This document shows, piece by piece, positions 45,983 through 58,400 of a DNA stretch of 64,000 nucleotides. The stretch's first letter is position 1. The number at the start of each line of letters is the position of its first letter. Made by a program: the position numbers and the translations under genes. The DNA comes from Limnoperna fortunei (lineage: Eukaryota > Mollusca > Bivalvia > Mytilida > Modiolidae). Where the stretch lies: NCBI GenBank assembly GCA_944474755.1, contig OX104118.1, positions 86,535,860 to 86,599,859 on the forward strand, given 5' to 3'. The notes under the pieces were generated by a model. It was not told the DNA's origin. It ran no database searches and was given only the letters and a program-made list of their open reading frames with translations.

Positions 45983-46100
45983 TAGGATAATCAATTGGGC
46001 ATCGTGAATATCCAAAATATGATCACTCGTGCCGCATAAAGCATCAGATTAAACTCGTGATCATATTTGGGATATTCACTCGGCCCAATTAATTATCCTA
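45983..46100. mobile_element. 118-bp hairpin element
   Basis: Arms of about 48 bp (TAGGATAATCAATTGGGC and its complement, continuing through GTGAATATCC and ATGATCAC) with a short loop. No clear duplication. It lies 167 bp before the TEX11-like ATG. Confidence 0.65.
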
Positions 46101-46267
46101 TAATTATTAGATTTTCAGTTATAATCAGATAACTGGTCCTTATTGTTTTTTGCATCCAGAAAATTCTGTTGGCATAGAAACACTTAGTAGTAGGGTTTTG
46201 ATTACAAACCTACAGAAAGTTAACTGTTTGTTTTGAGAACTACACAACTTTATTTATTAATTTTAGC

Positions 46268-46453
46268 ATGAATCTACCAGAAAGTTTGAAATATTTTAAA
46301 ACATGTAATTTTTTTACAGCGTTATTGAAGGAGATTTGTAGAGAAGACTGTAGGGAGAATGGACTGTTCTGTGATTATGTAGATAAAGCTGTTGCCATTG
46401 CAGAAAAAATACACAGTGCTGATTTACGTTGTTTCAAAACGCAAGACTCTATG
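46268..46453 (+). CDS. TEX11: TEX11-like exon 1 (first coding)
   Basis: Preceded by the acceptor attaattttag; the exon starts at 46267 and the ATG follows one base later. Sixty-two codons (begins MNLPESLKYF) end at phase 0 before donor gttagt. Read through, the frame stops two codons into the intron. Confidence 0.72.
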
Positions 46454-49400
46454 GTTAGTTGACGGAAGCAATAAATTTGTTTTGACTTGTTTTCATTGGC
46501 TTGTCTCTGTCTTTTTTGTCTATGTTATATCAGACAGTTTAAAGGAAAACAACATTGAAGTGTAATTTCATCAAATTATTGTCCTGAAGGAGCTAGTAAA
46601 TTGTACCTGTTGATTGTTATACATGAACATGATGTAATATCATTGTTCAGAAATAAGGTCATTTTAAAAATGTACTTTTTTATATAAAAATGTATACAAA
46701 TGACAAAGAGACGTGTTGCTGTTATGTCAATAATAACAGTAATGTTACAATTAATACACTTGTATCATAAACACTGATCAAGGTGACGGAGAAGGAAAAG
46801 GTAAAAGTAATAGGTAACAAAAGGTGAAAGTAATAGGTAACAAAAGGTAAAAGTAAAAGGTAACAAAAGGTAAAAGTAATATGTATTAGTAACAACAGGT
46901 AAAAGTAATGGGTAACAAAAGGTAAAAGTAATAGGTAACAAAAGGTAAAAGTAATAGGTAACAAAGGGTAAAAGTAATATGTATTAGTAACAACAGGTAA
47001 AAGTAATAGGTAACAAAAGGTGAAAGTAATAGGTAACAAAAGGTAAAAGTAATAGGTAACAAAGGGTAAAAGTAAAAGGTATTAGTAACAAAAGGTAAAA
47101 GTAATAGGTAACCAAAAGGTAAGTAAAGAGACCGTAATTAAGGAAAAATGTAATGAATAAATAAATAAATAAATGAACAGAACATATTATACAAATGAAA
47201 TAATAAAATGAGGCTGATGTATTGTTTCATTACATGAATAGAATTTTCTGTGTATTGATTGGTCTAAAAACAACTTTTGTGTCACGTTAAATGGCAACAG
47301 TACTAAAAGTGCTTCGAATTGTGGAAATTTTTGTCCGATGCATGATGTGCTGCACAGTGGTAAAGCGAAATCCTGGCTGATAAATCCTGATAGCGACCTA
47401 TATCAAAGTAATGAACTGTATAATATAATATATAATAGAATATATATAGTATATATACACATTTGTAGACTACATAGATTTGCATGCACATAGCTCATAT
47501 TTGTCACTGTTAGCCTTTTTTGTTTAGTCTTTGTTCTATTAAAGTTAAAATTTTTTCACCCAAAATTTTCTTTATTGCAATAATTTTAATGTCACTAATT
47601 ATAGTGTGGTTTTGCTATTTAGTAAGTTTGTTTGCTGTAAACATTGTTTACTACACCATTATTAGCTGTTAATTTTGTGGGATGTAGCATTAGTTGAAAT
47701 CAGTTATAAACAAAAGAGAAATAAATCTTGATTTTTACCTGCATTTTTTCTAAACTGGTATTATCCTCAATTTAACTCGAAGCTTAACACTTCTACCTTA
47801 TTAAATGTACAGCCAAGAATATACTATAATATAATGCATCTAATATATTACATCTATTTTAAGTTTTAAACAAAAGTAACCAGGACTTTTTTTTCCTTTT
47901 TTTTCAGTTAGAAAACATTGCTGTAAACCTGTGGAACTTTGCAGTTGGTTTGAAGACTAAAGGCTCCCTTTCTTGTTTATCTAATGCCAAGTGTAAGTAA
48001 TTGGAGTGACACACAGCTGATGAATAGTATTTGAGAAAAGAGACAACCATATTTTTGCCCTGTGTCTAGTTTACAAGTAGCACAAATATAAATCTATAAG
48101 TTGGCATTAAAATCCACAGTTTTGTAAAGAACTGTTTGTATAAATGTTACAAAAGACTTAATCATGGGTTCAAAGTGTTTAACTCACCTAGACCAAAGGT
48201 CCATATGAGCTTTTGCCATCACTTGGTGTCCGTCATCTGTCCTAAACTTTTTCAAAAATCTGTAAAAACCACTGGGCCAATTTATTTCAAACTTTACCAC
48301 AATCATCCTAAGCTTACCGGTCTTGCTTTCCACTATCCGGTACGTACCGTCCGGATCGGTTCGGGATAATAGAACGTCCAAGAGCAGACGATTTGTTTCA
48401 AAATTTTATCCATTGATATACCATAAACATAACCATACACGTCTTAAAATTTCACTCTTTCACTCATTTAAAAGATTTTCACAATGTCAAAGGTTGTTCT
48501 TCTTTTGATTTTCGTCCATAGCTTAAAATTCATTTTCACATCACATTTTCCGTGTCTGTGTCCGCCATCTTGGATCAAAGTTTGAACCAAAAAATTGATG
48601 AATCAGATGTTCTGATAGGTACAGTGCATTCCATTTCAGTTTTGGGAGGTACAGCTGGCACGTACCGGATAATGGAAAGCACCCCATAGTTTCAAATTTT
48701 TACCCAGGGTGTTGATGAGCAAAGATGGCCACTTTTAGTAAACATAAAAAATAAGTGTCAACACACGTTTCTGGTCAATATCTTAAAAATTGTAATAGCA
48801 AGAGATAACTAGTTATTAACTGGATCCTAAAGGTCTACTCCCAATGATTGTCTACTCACAATGGGTGTCGTCTCAATTTTAAAGTTTAAGTTTTTGGATT
48901 AGGGCAGTTCCTCTGTAACCATGCATTGTAGAATGACAATATTTGGTGTATAGGTTTCTGATCAATGGTACATGACTCTCTGGTAGATGTCACCTGACCA
49001 TGGCCTCAATTTCATGGTACTGTGACTACTTTTTTATAACCCTCACAAACTTGTTTGGGGGGGGGGGTATATAGGAATCACCCTGTCCGTCTGTCTGTCC
49101 ATCTGTCCACATCACTTGTAAGCACAATTCCTCCTAAACTGCTTGATGAAATTTAATGAAACTTAGCATTATATGTAGATGTGCATGAAGGATTTTTATT
49201 GACCTCGGATATCATTAAGGGGAGATAATTGGACTTGAAAGCAAAGCGGGGAGGGGGGGGGGGGGGGTGATTATCCCTTTGTGAGCCTGCTCACAGTCCA
49301 CACTTGTTGGATTGGTCAGTTCCTCTGTAACCGTTCATTGTATATTGTTCATTATATGTTGCTCATGGCAACAGCTTTATCATTACTATTGTAGATTTCA

Positions 49401-52400
49401 GGAGAGACATTTTTCTGTGTCCTCACTTGTTATTATTCTAAACATTTATAAGCTCAATTAATAGAATAGAATGGCTTCATTTCCAATCAAGGGCCCTCAA
49501 GGGGCAAAAAATCAGATACAATGATTATAATTATACAATATATATAATTGAACACAGGACAGGTCAGAGCACCTTAAAATATATTTTGTTACAAATATAT
49601 CATGTTAACAATAATAATAATAATTTGTGATGTCTAATTTTTACCTCTATATTGTAGGCTTATTTTAATAAAAAGACCCAATTCTTTTAAAATTCTTTCA
49701 TCCTCATTAGTAAGGAGCCATATGAATTTAGCTTCATTACTCATATTTTTAAAATTCTGGTTATAATAAGATATGCTTCCAAAAAAGGTTTTCTATAATT
49801 TTCATAAAAAATACTATCTATTCTATCATAAAATGTTTTTCATCTTCAATATCTTCATTACTACATTTGGTGCATTTTCTGTCTGATCTTGGTAAGTTTT
49901 TATATCTCCCAGCTTCAATATTAAGTGGATGTGCACTGATCCTTAGTTTACAAATAGATTGCCTTATAGAAAAATCTTTTATAAATAAAATAATAAGTAT
50001 CTAATTTCCCTTTATTTGAAAAAACTAAATTTTATCTTTTCTTTATTCCAATATGTGTTAAAACTATTTATCAATTTTTGTTTAACTAGTTTACTTATTG
50101 TACAAAGTTTCATTTTAAGGTTTGGTAACTGTAACTCATTCATAGTATACAATATGCTAGAATACCATGTATTAATATTACTTAAATGCAGATTTTTATT
50201 ACAAATATAAGAATCAGACAATAAACCCTTTTCCTGCTCTTCCAATCGATAACAATATTTAATCATAGACAATATGATAAAAAAATATAAAGAATATCGA
50301 CCAAGTTCAGACATCACTGCTAAATTTGATGCCTTTTTGTTTACACCAAGAATATATTTTAAAAATTTGATATGTGAAAGTTCCGAATGACCTAATACAA
50401 ATATTTTTTCAAAGCAGTAATTACTTTCTTTTTTACAACTAGCTGAGTTGGTTGAAAACATTCCCCATATTTCGCTGCCATATGTTAAAATTGGTTTTAT
50501 GGTGTGGTCATACAAATGCAATTATGTGTCAATACTTGGACTTGATGAGGATAAACAATTTTGTAGTTTAAAGCAAGCCTTCATAGATTTTTTATAAAGA
50601 TCTGTTTTACATTGACTAAAATTTCCATTATTTGTAATGATAATCCCCAAATATTTGTATTTGGTAGATACCGTAATAGGAGTGTTATTATAAAATATAG
50701 GATGTTTAAGTAACCTTCCAGATTTATTAAAAATAATAACATTAGTTTTTGAAATGTTAACATTAAGACACCATTTGGAACAATAAGAACTCAGCAAGTT
50801 CATTCTTTGTTGCAACCCATCTTGAGTTTCAGATAAAATAGCAATGTCATCTGCATACATAAGACAGTCCACTCTATTATCATTTACATTTACAGCTCCA
50901 GATGTTTTCAGAAATATATCAGGTAGATCATTTATAAAAATTTTAAACAAGTTAGGGCTTAATACATCACCCTGTTTGACACCTATGCTTGATTGAAAGG
51001 TTGGTGTTATTCTATTCTCTATTTTAATACATAATTCACTTTTCTTATACATATCTTTAATAATGTCATAAAATTTTCCTGATATTCCGTTTTGAAGAAG
51101 TTTATATTTAATACCAGAATGAATAACAGTATCGAATGCTTTTCTCAGATCAATAAAACAGGCAAAAAGTTTTCCATTTTTTCTATTAATATATTTATCA
51201 ATGATGGTTTTTAGCACAAAAATGTGGTCAGAAGTTCTCGATTTTTTGGAGAACCCTATTTGACACTGATTAATTATTTTTTTCTCTACTAGATATTTGT
51301 CTAGTCAGTTATTTAGGACAGTATTACAAACTTTACCAATACATGAATTTATGGCTATACCTCTATAGTTTTCAGGTAAGCTTGCATTGGGTCACCAGAT
51401 TTATAAATTGAAGTCATATCTGCAGATGCCCATTGAGTTGGGTAAGAAGAGAATGTAAAAATGAAATTAAATAGCTTAATTAACAGAGGATTAAGCATGT
51501 TACATCCTGCTTTTAGCATTTCACCTGGGATTCCATCTAGACCTGAAGCTTTACCATTTTTTAAATGATTGAGAGCATTCATTATTTCTTTTGCACTTAT
51601 CTTATAGTATAGTTCATTAAATTCTCTTGTCTCTTCCATTAATTTTAATGTTTCATCTATATCTTTAACTTTTTGACAAGTAGAGCTGTCCAATTTGTTA
51701 AGATTGGAGAGGTACCTATACCATAAGTCAGGATCCACTTGGTTGTTTTTACTGTCATCTTTTGATTCTTTTAATGAATTAATCAATTTCCAGTACTGCT
51801 TAGGATTTGAATCTCTTAGATTATCTAAACTGTCAAGAATTGTTTGTTTAAAGTGTCGTTTTTTGTATTTTCTTAACTTGTTATATTCTCTGTAACATTT
51901 ATAAAAAGAACCCCTAATTATGGGATCAAAAGGGTACTTAGACATCAATTCCCCCTTTTCTCTAAGATTTCTCCTTTTAACTTTTAGATCATGGTCATAC
52001 CATTTACATGTGTTTGTTTTTCTTTTGTTATTTCTTTTCTTAAGAATATTTGCTGTGGCTGCAGCTGAATTAATGATATTTACAAATTCATCTGTAAGAG
52101 AGTCAAGGTTACAAGTTTCATTAAAATCTTTCTCCATATATTCATTTATAGCCTTCTTACAGATAGGATGACAAAGTGAGTCTTGAAATTTAACTGCAGA
52201 TGATGAATCCCAGTGATAAGCAGGTGAAAAATCTTTCAATTTAATTTTTCTATTTTCATTTCTAATTGAATATCTTGCTGATAAACTGAGTGTCAATTTA
52301 CAATGACAATCTGAAAAATTAGGAATAAAATCTGAGACTTTAAAATAAAGTACATCATCTATAATATTTTCTGAAACAATAACATAGTCCACCACACTTG

Positions 52401-55400
52401 AACCTGTGGGATTGTGACAAGTAAATTTGCCTAATAGATCTCCTATTATTCTACCATTTAATATTCTCATTTTAGTAGTAATACAAAAATCTAATAAATG
52501 TTTCCCTCTATTGTCTATTTTTTTATCATAGCTACATCTTGTATCTTGAACTAAATCACAATCATAATCATTATAAATAGGAAGATGATCATTATTACTA
52601 TAACTATCATTCTGTATAAAATCTGGCTCTGAACCTGTCCTGGCATTAAACCACCACATAAAACTATGTCACCAAGGTTGTTATATTTATCAGTTATATC
52701 TCTTTCTATACAGTCTATAATATCATTATTACTATAACTATCATTCTGTATAAAATCTGGCTCTGAACCTGTCCTGGCATTTAAATCACCACACAAAACT
52801 ATGTCACCAAGGTTGTTATATTTATCAGTTATATCTCTTTCTATACAGTCTATAATATCATCATTTGTCATATTAGCATAACTTGAATTTGATGGTATAA
52901 TATATGCTAAACATAAGAAAATATCTTTGTTAAAATTGAAAAACTGTTTCTCTAGTTTTAACCATTGATAATCTTTATTATTATTAGCTAACATTTTAAC
53001 CCCTTGTTTTATATCGTTCTTTACTAGTACTCCTAAACCGCCATAAAACCTTTCATTTGAAGATTTTGGTCGACAAACAGAATAGTATTTGAAATGTTCA
53101 ATGTCAGTATGATGGTTGTATCAAAGATGAGTTTCTGTTAATAAAATTATATCAAAATCTTTATCTCTTTTATAAAATTTCTATCTTGGAGTTTATTATA
53201 TGATTTGGAAATAAGGCCTCCTCTCCTACATTCCAAACACAAAAAGTTAAATTTGTTTTTTTCAAAGTAAATGAATTACTTTTAGGCATATTGTTCTTTT
53301 CTTTAATAACTGTTAGAAATAGTGTTTTCTATAACAATAAAACAACACTTCACACTTTGTTCAAGTGACCATGGAACAAAAGAAAAAAAAAAAAAACTAC
53401 ATGTATATATAAAATACTTGTATTCATTGGTCAGTTATCATCTTCACAGCAAGAAGATCTCCACAATATTCATTTATCTGAAATTACTTATTATTAAACA
53501 ACTTTTTTACATTAGTATCAGCATTTAATGTCGATTGAATCCTCGTCCTTGTGAACTGTATCCACTATGACCATGTCCTCTATATCTAGAGTTATAACCT
53601 CTACCTCTGTAGGAATTTTGCTGTCCATAACCATAATCATTTGATCTCGATCTGTCATCACGATTATCATGTTTTGAATCTAGTCTGTGGGGTAATCCTA
53701 GAATGGAGTCAATACAATCTTTCATATTTGCAGCTAACATGGCAGTTTCTTTTGTTGTGAGGTGCACTAGGTCAGACACATAAAAACGCTCTATTGGTTT
53801 TCCTCATCCTCACAAGTCAGGCTTTCTGTGTCCACATTTGTCAACGAAACCCTGACAAACTTAGCTAGGAAATTCCTGGGCTAGAAGTCCCTATTTTGAT
53901 TGGCTACATCATACCTTGATGTAGCCAATCAAAAGCTCGCTTTCATTATGACTTGGTTAGGGGATATCCCAATGTCGATTCTAAATAAACCAAACGGATG
54001 TGTTGCATATACCATGTGAAAAACAGTGTATTTTGTACAGTAGTGCTAATAGTTTGTTATAACCGCGTTATTAATTAGTTTCGTTACGTTTTCTTCACAC
54101 TCAAGTATGAGTAAAAATGAATACTGCCAAACACTTGCTTCTTTCAAGCAATTTCATTAGTTGATATTTTGAAGGATCTTCTAGACCGGGAATTTCCTAG
54201 CTAAGATTGTCAGGGTTTGTGGACACATGTGGACACAGAAACCCTGACTTGTGAGGATGGGTTTTCCTTTGAACGAAAGATTTGTGTTGTCACAGGTTAT
54301 TACGTTTTTGATGTTTCAAAATCTATCCTTTATCGTCAGGGTAAGCATTTGTGCTTTATTATTTAATGTTTCATCGTCTCCTCTTGGTAAGGGTAATGAG
54401 ATAATAACTTTTATGTCACTGAACTGCTGTTGAACGTTTTCTATTATTTCCTTCAGCTGAAGCACACATTTGTCTATGGATTTAGTTTTGACATCATTAG
54501 ATAATGAGTGAAAAACAACGATGTCAGGTTTCTCTGAGATGTTAGATACCTCTGACTCTGTTGCGGTTTCTTCCAGTGTCATTGCCATTCTTTTCTCCAC
54601 TGTGTATTTTGCAGATATGAGATCAGGATTAATGCTTTAAGTAGTTGATGTCCCTAATAAAAGTACATGTGGTTTAGAACGGTGTGTTATCGCCTTTGGC
54701 TTCTGTGTTTTGCTGACTAATGTGAATCCTGAAGCCTGGTGCTCTTCGCTCCTTACACTTAATTTGAGTCGGTTAATTTCTTCATCTTTTTGTTCCATAG
54801 TTAATGTCATTTTCTTATTTTCACCTTCCAGCTCTTCCAGTTTTTCCTTTTTTTCCAGAAGTTTAGTTTCAAGTGTCTCAATTGTTTTTGTTAGTTGCTT
54901 TATATTTCGTTCACTATTTTCTTTTTGGATGTTGTGTTTTAGTTCCTGTGCTTCTATTCTAGATTTTAATGTTTCTTCATGTAGAACTAAATCACTTTTC
55001 ATTTCCATAATTTTCAGTTTTAAGTCATTGTTTTCTTTTTCTATGGCCGATAGTTTGCTTTTTATATTTTCCATTTCTAGTTTAGGGTTTAACAACTTTG
55101 TAATGGATGTCAACATTTCAGAAAATGTATTGTTATTATTTTCAATTGACTTCTTATAAAAATTTTCAATTGCTTTCATTCTATTTTCTTGTTGTTGAGA
55201 TATTTTGTGGAGAGCCAATGTAAAGTTGGACTCTATTTTTTCTATAAGATTCTCAGGTTTCATTTTAAAGTTCACAATTTCTAGCTCATTGTCATTGATA
55301 GTTTCATTTGATGTAACATTTTGTTAATATGAACATAGTATAAATCAACACAGATTTTGAACCTACAGATGATAGGAACATAATAGAATTGAGCTGCTAA

Positions 55401-58400
55401 TGATGAATCAAATTATAAAGGTCAAGATTGCTATAAAGTTTTGTTATTTATTTGTGAAAATATTTTGTTTAATAAAAATGTGTAAACTGATCTTTAGCAT
55501 CGTATCCATTGTTATAGGCAACAGCTGTTTCTTGGACTTAGTGATATACAGATTATGTTTGTAGGGATATATAATAAATGGCCTTTATTTTCTGTTGCAG
55601 TAAGATATATTTCTTTATTGCTGGTGGATTCCTGTATCAGGGAGGATGTTGATGAAACTACACTGAAAAAGAAAATTATGGCAAGTGTTTTACCACCAGA
55701 AAGTTAAACAAATGTTTTATTTCAATCATTAAATTATGTTCCCTTCTTTTCACTGAAAATATAACCTGATTGCTTGTCATGAAAGTGTTGCTATCACTTT
55801 GGGCCATTGCTGGTACACTTTTATGATGATCTGTTTAAACCAAGATGTTTGCCATGGATCAAATTTAGAAAAACATAAAAAAGTAACTTGCTCGACCCAC
55901 AGAGCAGCCCAGCACGTCCCCGGGTAGCAGATAGGGGAGACCCTCTCGTTGGGGGTTGTCAGGTCATAATACGGAAAGCCTGACCATGGGCCATAGTGGG
56001 TAACGTGTTTGGAGAGTGCCACGCTCCTTGCACGATAAAGACCCCTTTTGTAGATTTCGAAAAAGAGTAGGCTCATTGTAGCCGCTACAAAAGGCTAAAT
56101 TTTCCACCCCTACCCAAAACTCCTTACTTTTCCAGTGGCAGTCAAAATTGTATTCCCTGTGACCCATCCACTCCACTCCCATTTTCTGTTGATTTATTGT
56201 TTGTTAACTTGTTCCTGTCCTGAATAAAGCTGAAATACTGCTCGCTGGACGTAAAGCAGACATCCAATCAATCAATCAATCCATCAGATTTTAAACAATA
56301 ATAGGCACAGGAATGGCTGATAAGGTAACCAGTAGTTACTGACATTTAGACATTTATCAGAAAAAACACCTTCACTTCTGTATGGCACTAAGAGACTATA
56401 TATATACTAATACTGGAAGGAATGAATGGTCATCTTTTTATCATTATTATTCTGTCTGATATCCAATTGATATGGCTAGCTGTCATTCTAAAAATAGAAG
56501 TGACAAAAGAAAATCAGTTTAAACTTTAATGCAGATAGAACCAATATTGGCATGAATGGTCTGTTGACAGTCCTGTTAAAAATTGTAACTTTTCAGGGAC
56601 CATTTCATAGAAGACACATGGGCATTAATGTCCTTATCTAGTTATGACCAACGATTGTCCTCGACAACCAAGATGAATGTCATTAATAATAATTAAAGAA
56701 TGCCAAAACATTTGTACTTTATATTTTAAAGCCAGTGAGCAATGCCTCATGTAAACCTCTTGTTTGCAATTTAATCTTTTACAGATGGGAATCAAAGCAG
56801 CAAGAGCATGGTTAGGTATGACTTTTACTTATTTCCCTTGTTTATATATAAGAAATTTTATTTTTCTGTAAGATCCAATTCATTTTTCTTTTTCTATTCT
56901 GGTTGTATTTATGTTAAGGGGCCTCGGTGGCCGAGTGGTTAAGGTAGTTTGTCTACTATTGATCACATGGTCTGTCAACATAGAATTTGTTGGTTCTAGT
57001 CTCACCGTGGGCAGTGTGTATGCAACTCTTATCTTAATTGTATTAGTTTTTCTTACGTAGGTTGGGGGTTTTCTCTGGTTACTCCAGCATCCTCCACCAA
57101 TAAAAACTGGATGCCATAATAGAGCTGAAAAATTGCTGAAAGTCGTGTTAAACATCAAACAAAACAAACATTTATGTTAAGCCTGTGATTCAATTCATTC
57201 TGGTGACGAGAAACCAATGTTACACTGATCAACACTCAATCATGATGACATGAAAAATGGACAGAGATGTTAAAATAATTTCACAATTTGTGATCAAATT
57301 AATCTACTTTATTAGAAACTTCATAATAGACAACAGTATACAAATCTTTTTGTCAGACAGGGTTATTTATTGTTATATAACCTTAACTGTGTTAATAGTC
57401 ATTTTTTCCCAGTGTTTTCTCGTGAAAATGAACAGAAAACAGGGTGTTAGTTGCAAAAGACAGAGTTGTTATATAACGTCAAAATGAATGGGAGGAATAA
57501 ATGACACAGGAAATTGATATATATGGTGGAAGGATCGAAAAGACAATTTTGGCAGTACAGAAGAAAAAGTTTGACACATTTGTGTTTCTGGCAGTTTTGT
57601 TGGACATTTCTTGATTCCTCATAGAAGTACAGTAGTATCAGTTGGACTTAGGTAATTACGTCATTGTATTTGATTCTTGATGACATATAGTCCTAACCAC
57701 AATATTATGTTTATCTGTAGATGCCAGTAATCCTCTGTATGCTGATAAAATTTTGCTGATGACAGATGAGGTAAGGTATTACAGTTCTACTGAAATAAAT
57801 ATGGGTAAGTTCCTTAATAGAACCCACATCCAAACTTGTAAGTCTAGCGCAGTTATACTTGTATACATCCGACATGAAATGCCATTGTATGAAATTATAT
57901 ATTTAGTAGTGCTTAGAGATTTTATGGCAAAAATTTTTTAATTGATAAAAGAAAAAAACTTCAAAAAGAACTTGTATTAAAAGTTACATCATTTTGCTTG
58001 CATTTTTTTCTAATTCCATACTGTACCTTTATAGTGCTAAAATCCAATAAAAAAAAAATTCTCCATGATAACACTTCCATATGCTACAGGAATTTTACAT
58101 AGGAAGTCAGCCATTTGAGTTTCTATAGGGACCTAGTGTTGTTTTCAAAAAGATGTCAGCTTTTGTAACGTTGGTATTCGGACAAACCGCGACACTTTTC
58201 CAGCCTTAACTGCAGATGACACTACCAAAAGGATTTCGAATTAACAACAATTGATTCTTCCAAACATTCACTTCCATTGTAATTTAGGTCAAACTTTACT
58301 ACAGACAATGCTCTATCAAAATAAAAAAATCACTGCATTTCAAAATGCTAAATAACTGTGAAAAATAATTGTTGAATTCAATTTACACATTTCTGGATCT

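Larger units (their letters stand above)
49458..55330 (-). mobile_element. Nearly complete LINE with ORF1 esterase, in a TEX11-like intron
   Basis: About 5.9 kb: ORF1 (55327-53525), ORF2 with endonuclease and reverse transcriptase (53289-49634), a 3'UTR with GGGCCCTTGATTGGAAATG, and the tail ATTCTATTCTATT (ends about 49458). The 5' end is cut at about 55330. A 455-bp element splits ORF1. CR1/L2-like by its ORF1 esterase, clade not resolved. Confidence 0.82.

Noticed and set aside
46722..47039. 105-codon frame rich in TFCYLLLLP
   Set aside because: Low-complexity product of the purine-rich minisatellite, not a membrane protein.
54710..55159. 149-codon Ser/Phe-rich frame on the plus strand
   Set aside because: Exact antisense of the LINE ORF1 coiled coil, whose codon bias leaves the opposite strand open.
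55777..56182. Minus-strand frames of 72-99 codons
   Set aside because: They overlap the AATC-tailed retroelement in the antisense direction and show no domain or splice support.
56919..57005. Possible functional tRNA gene
   Set aside because: Box A and B resemble a tRNA but the arms do not fold, and the same head occurs in several SINE copies.
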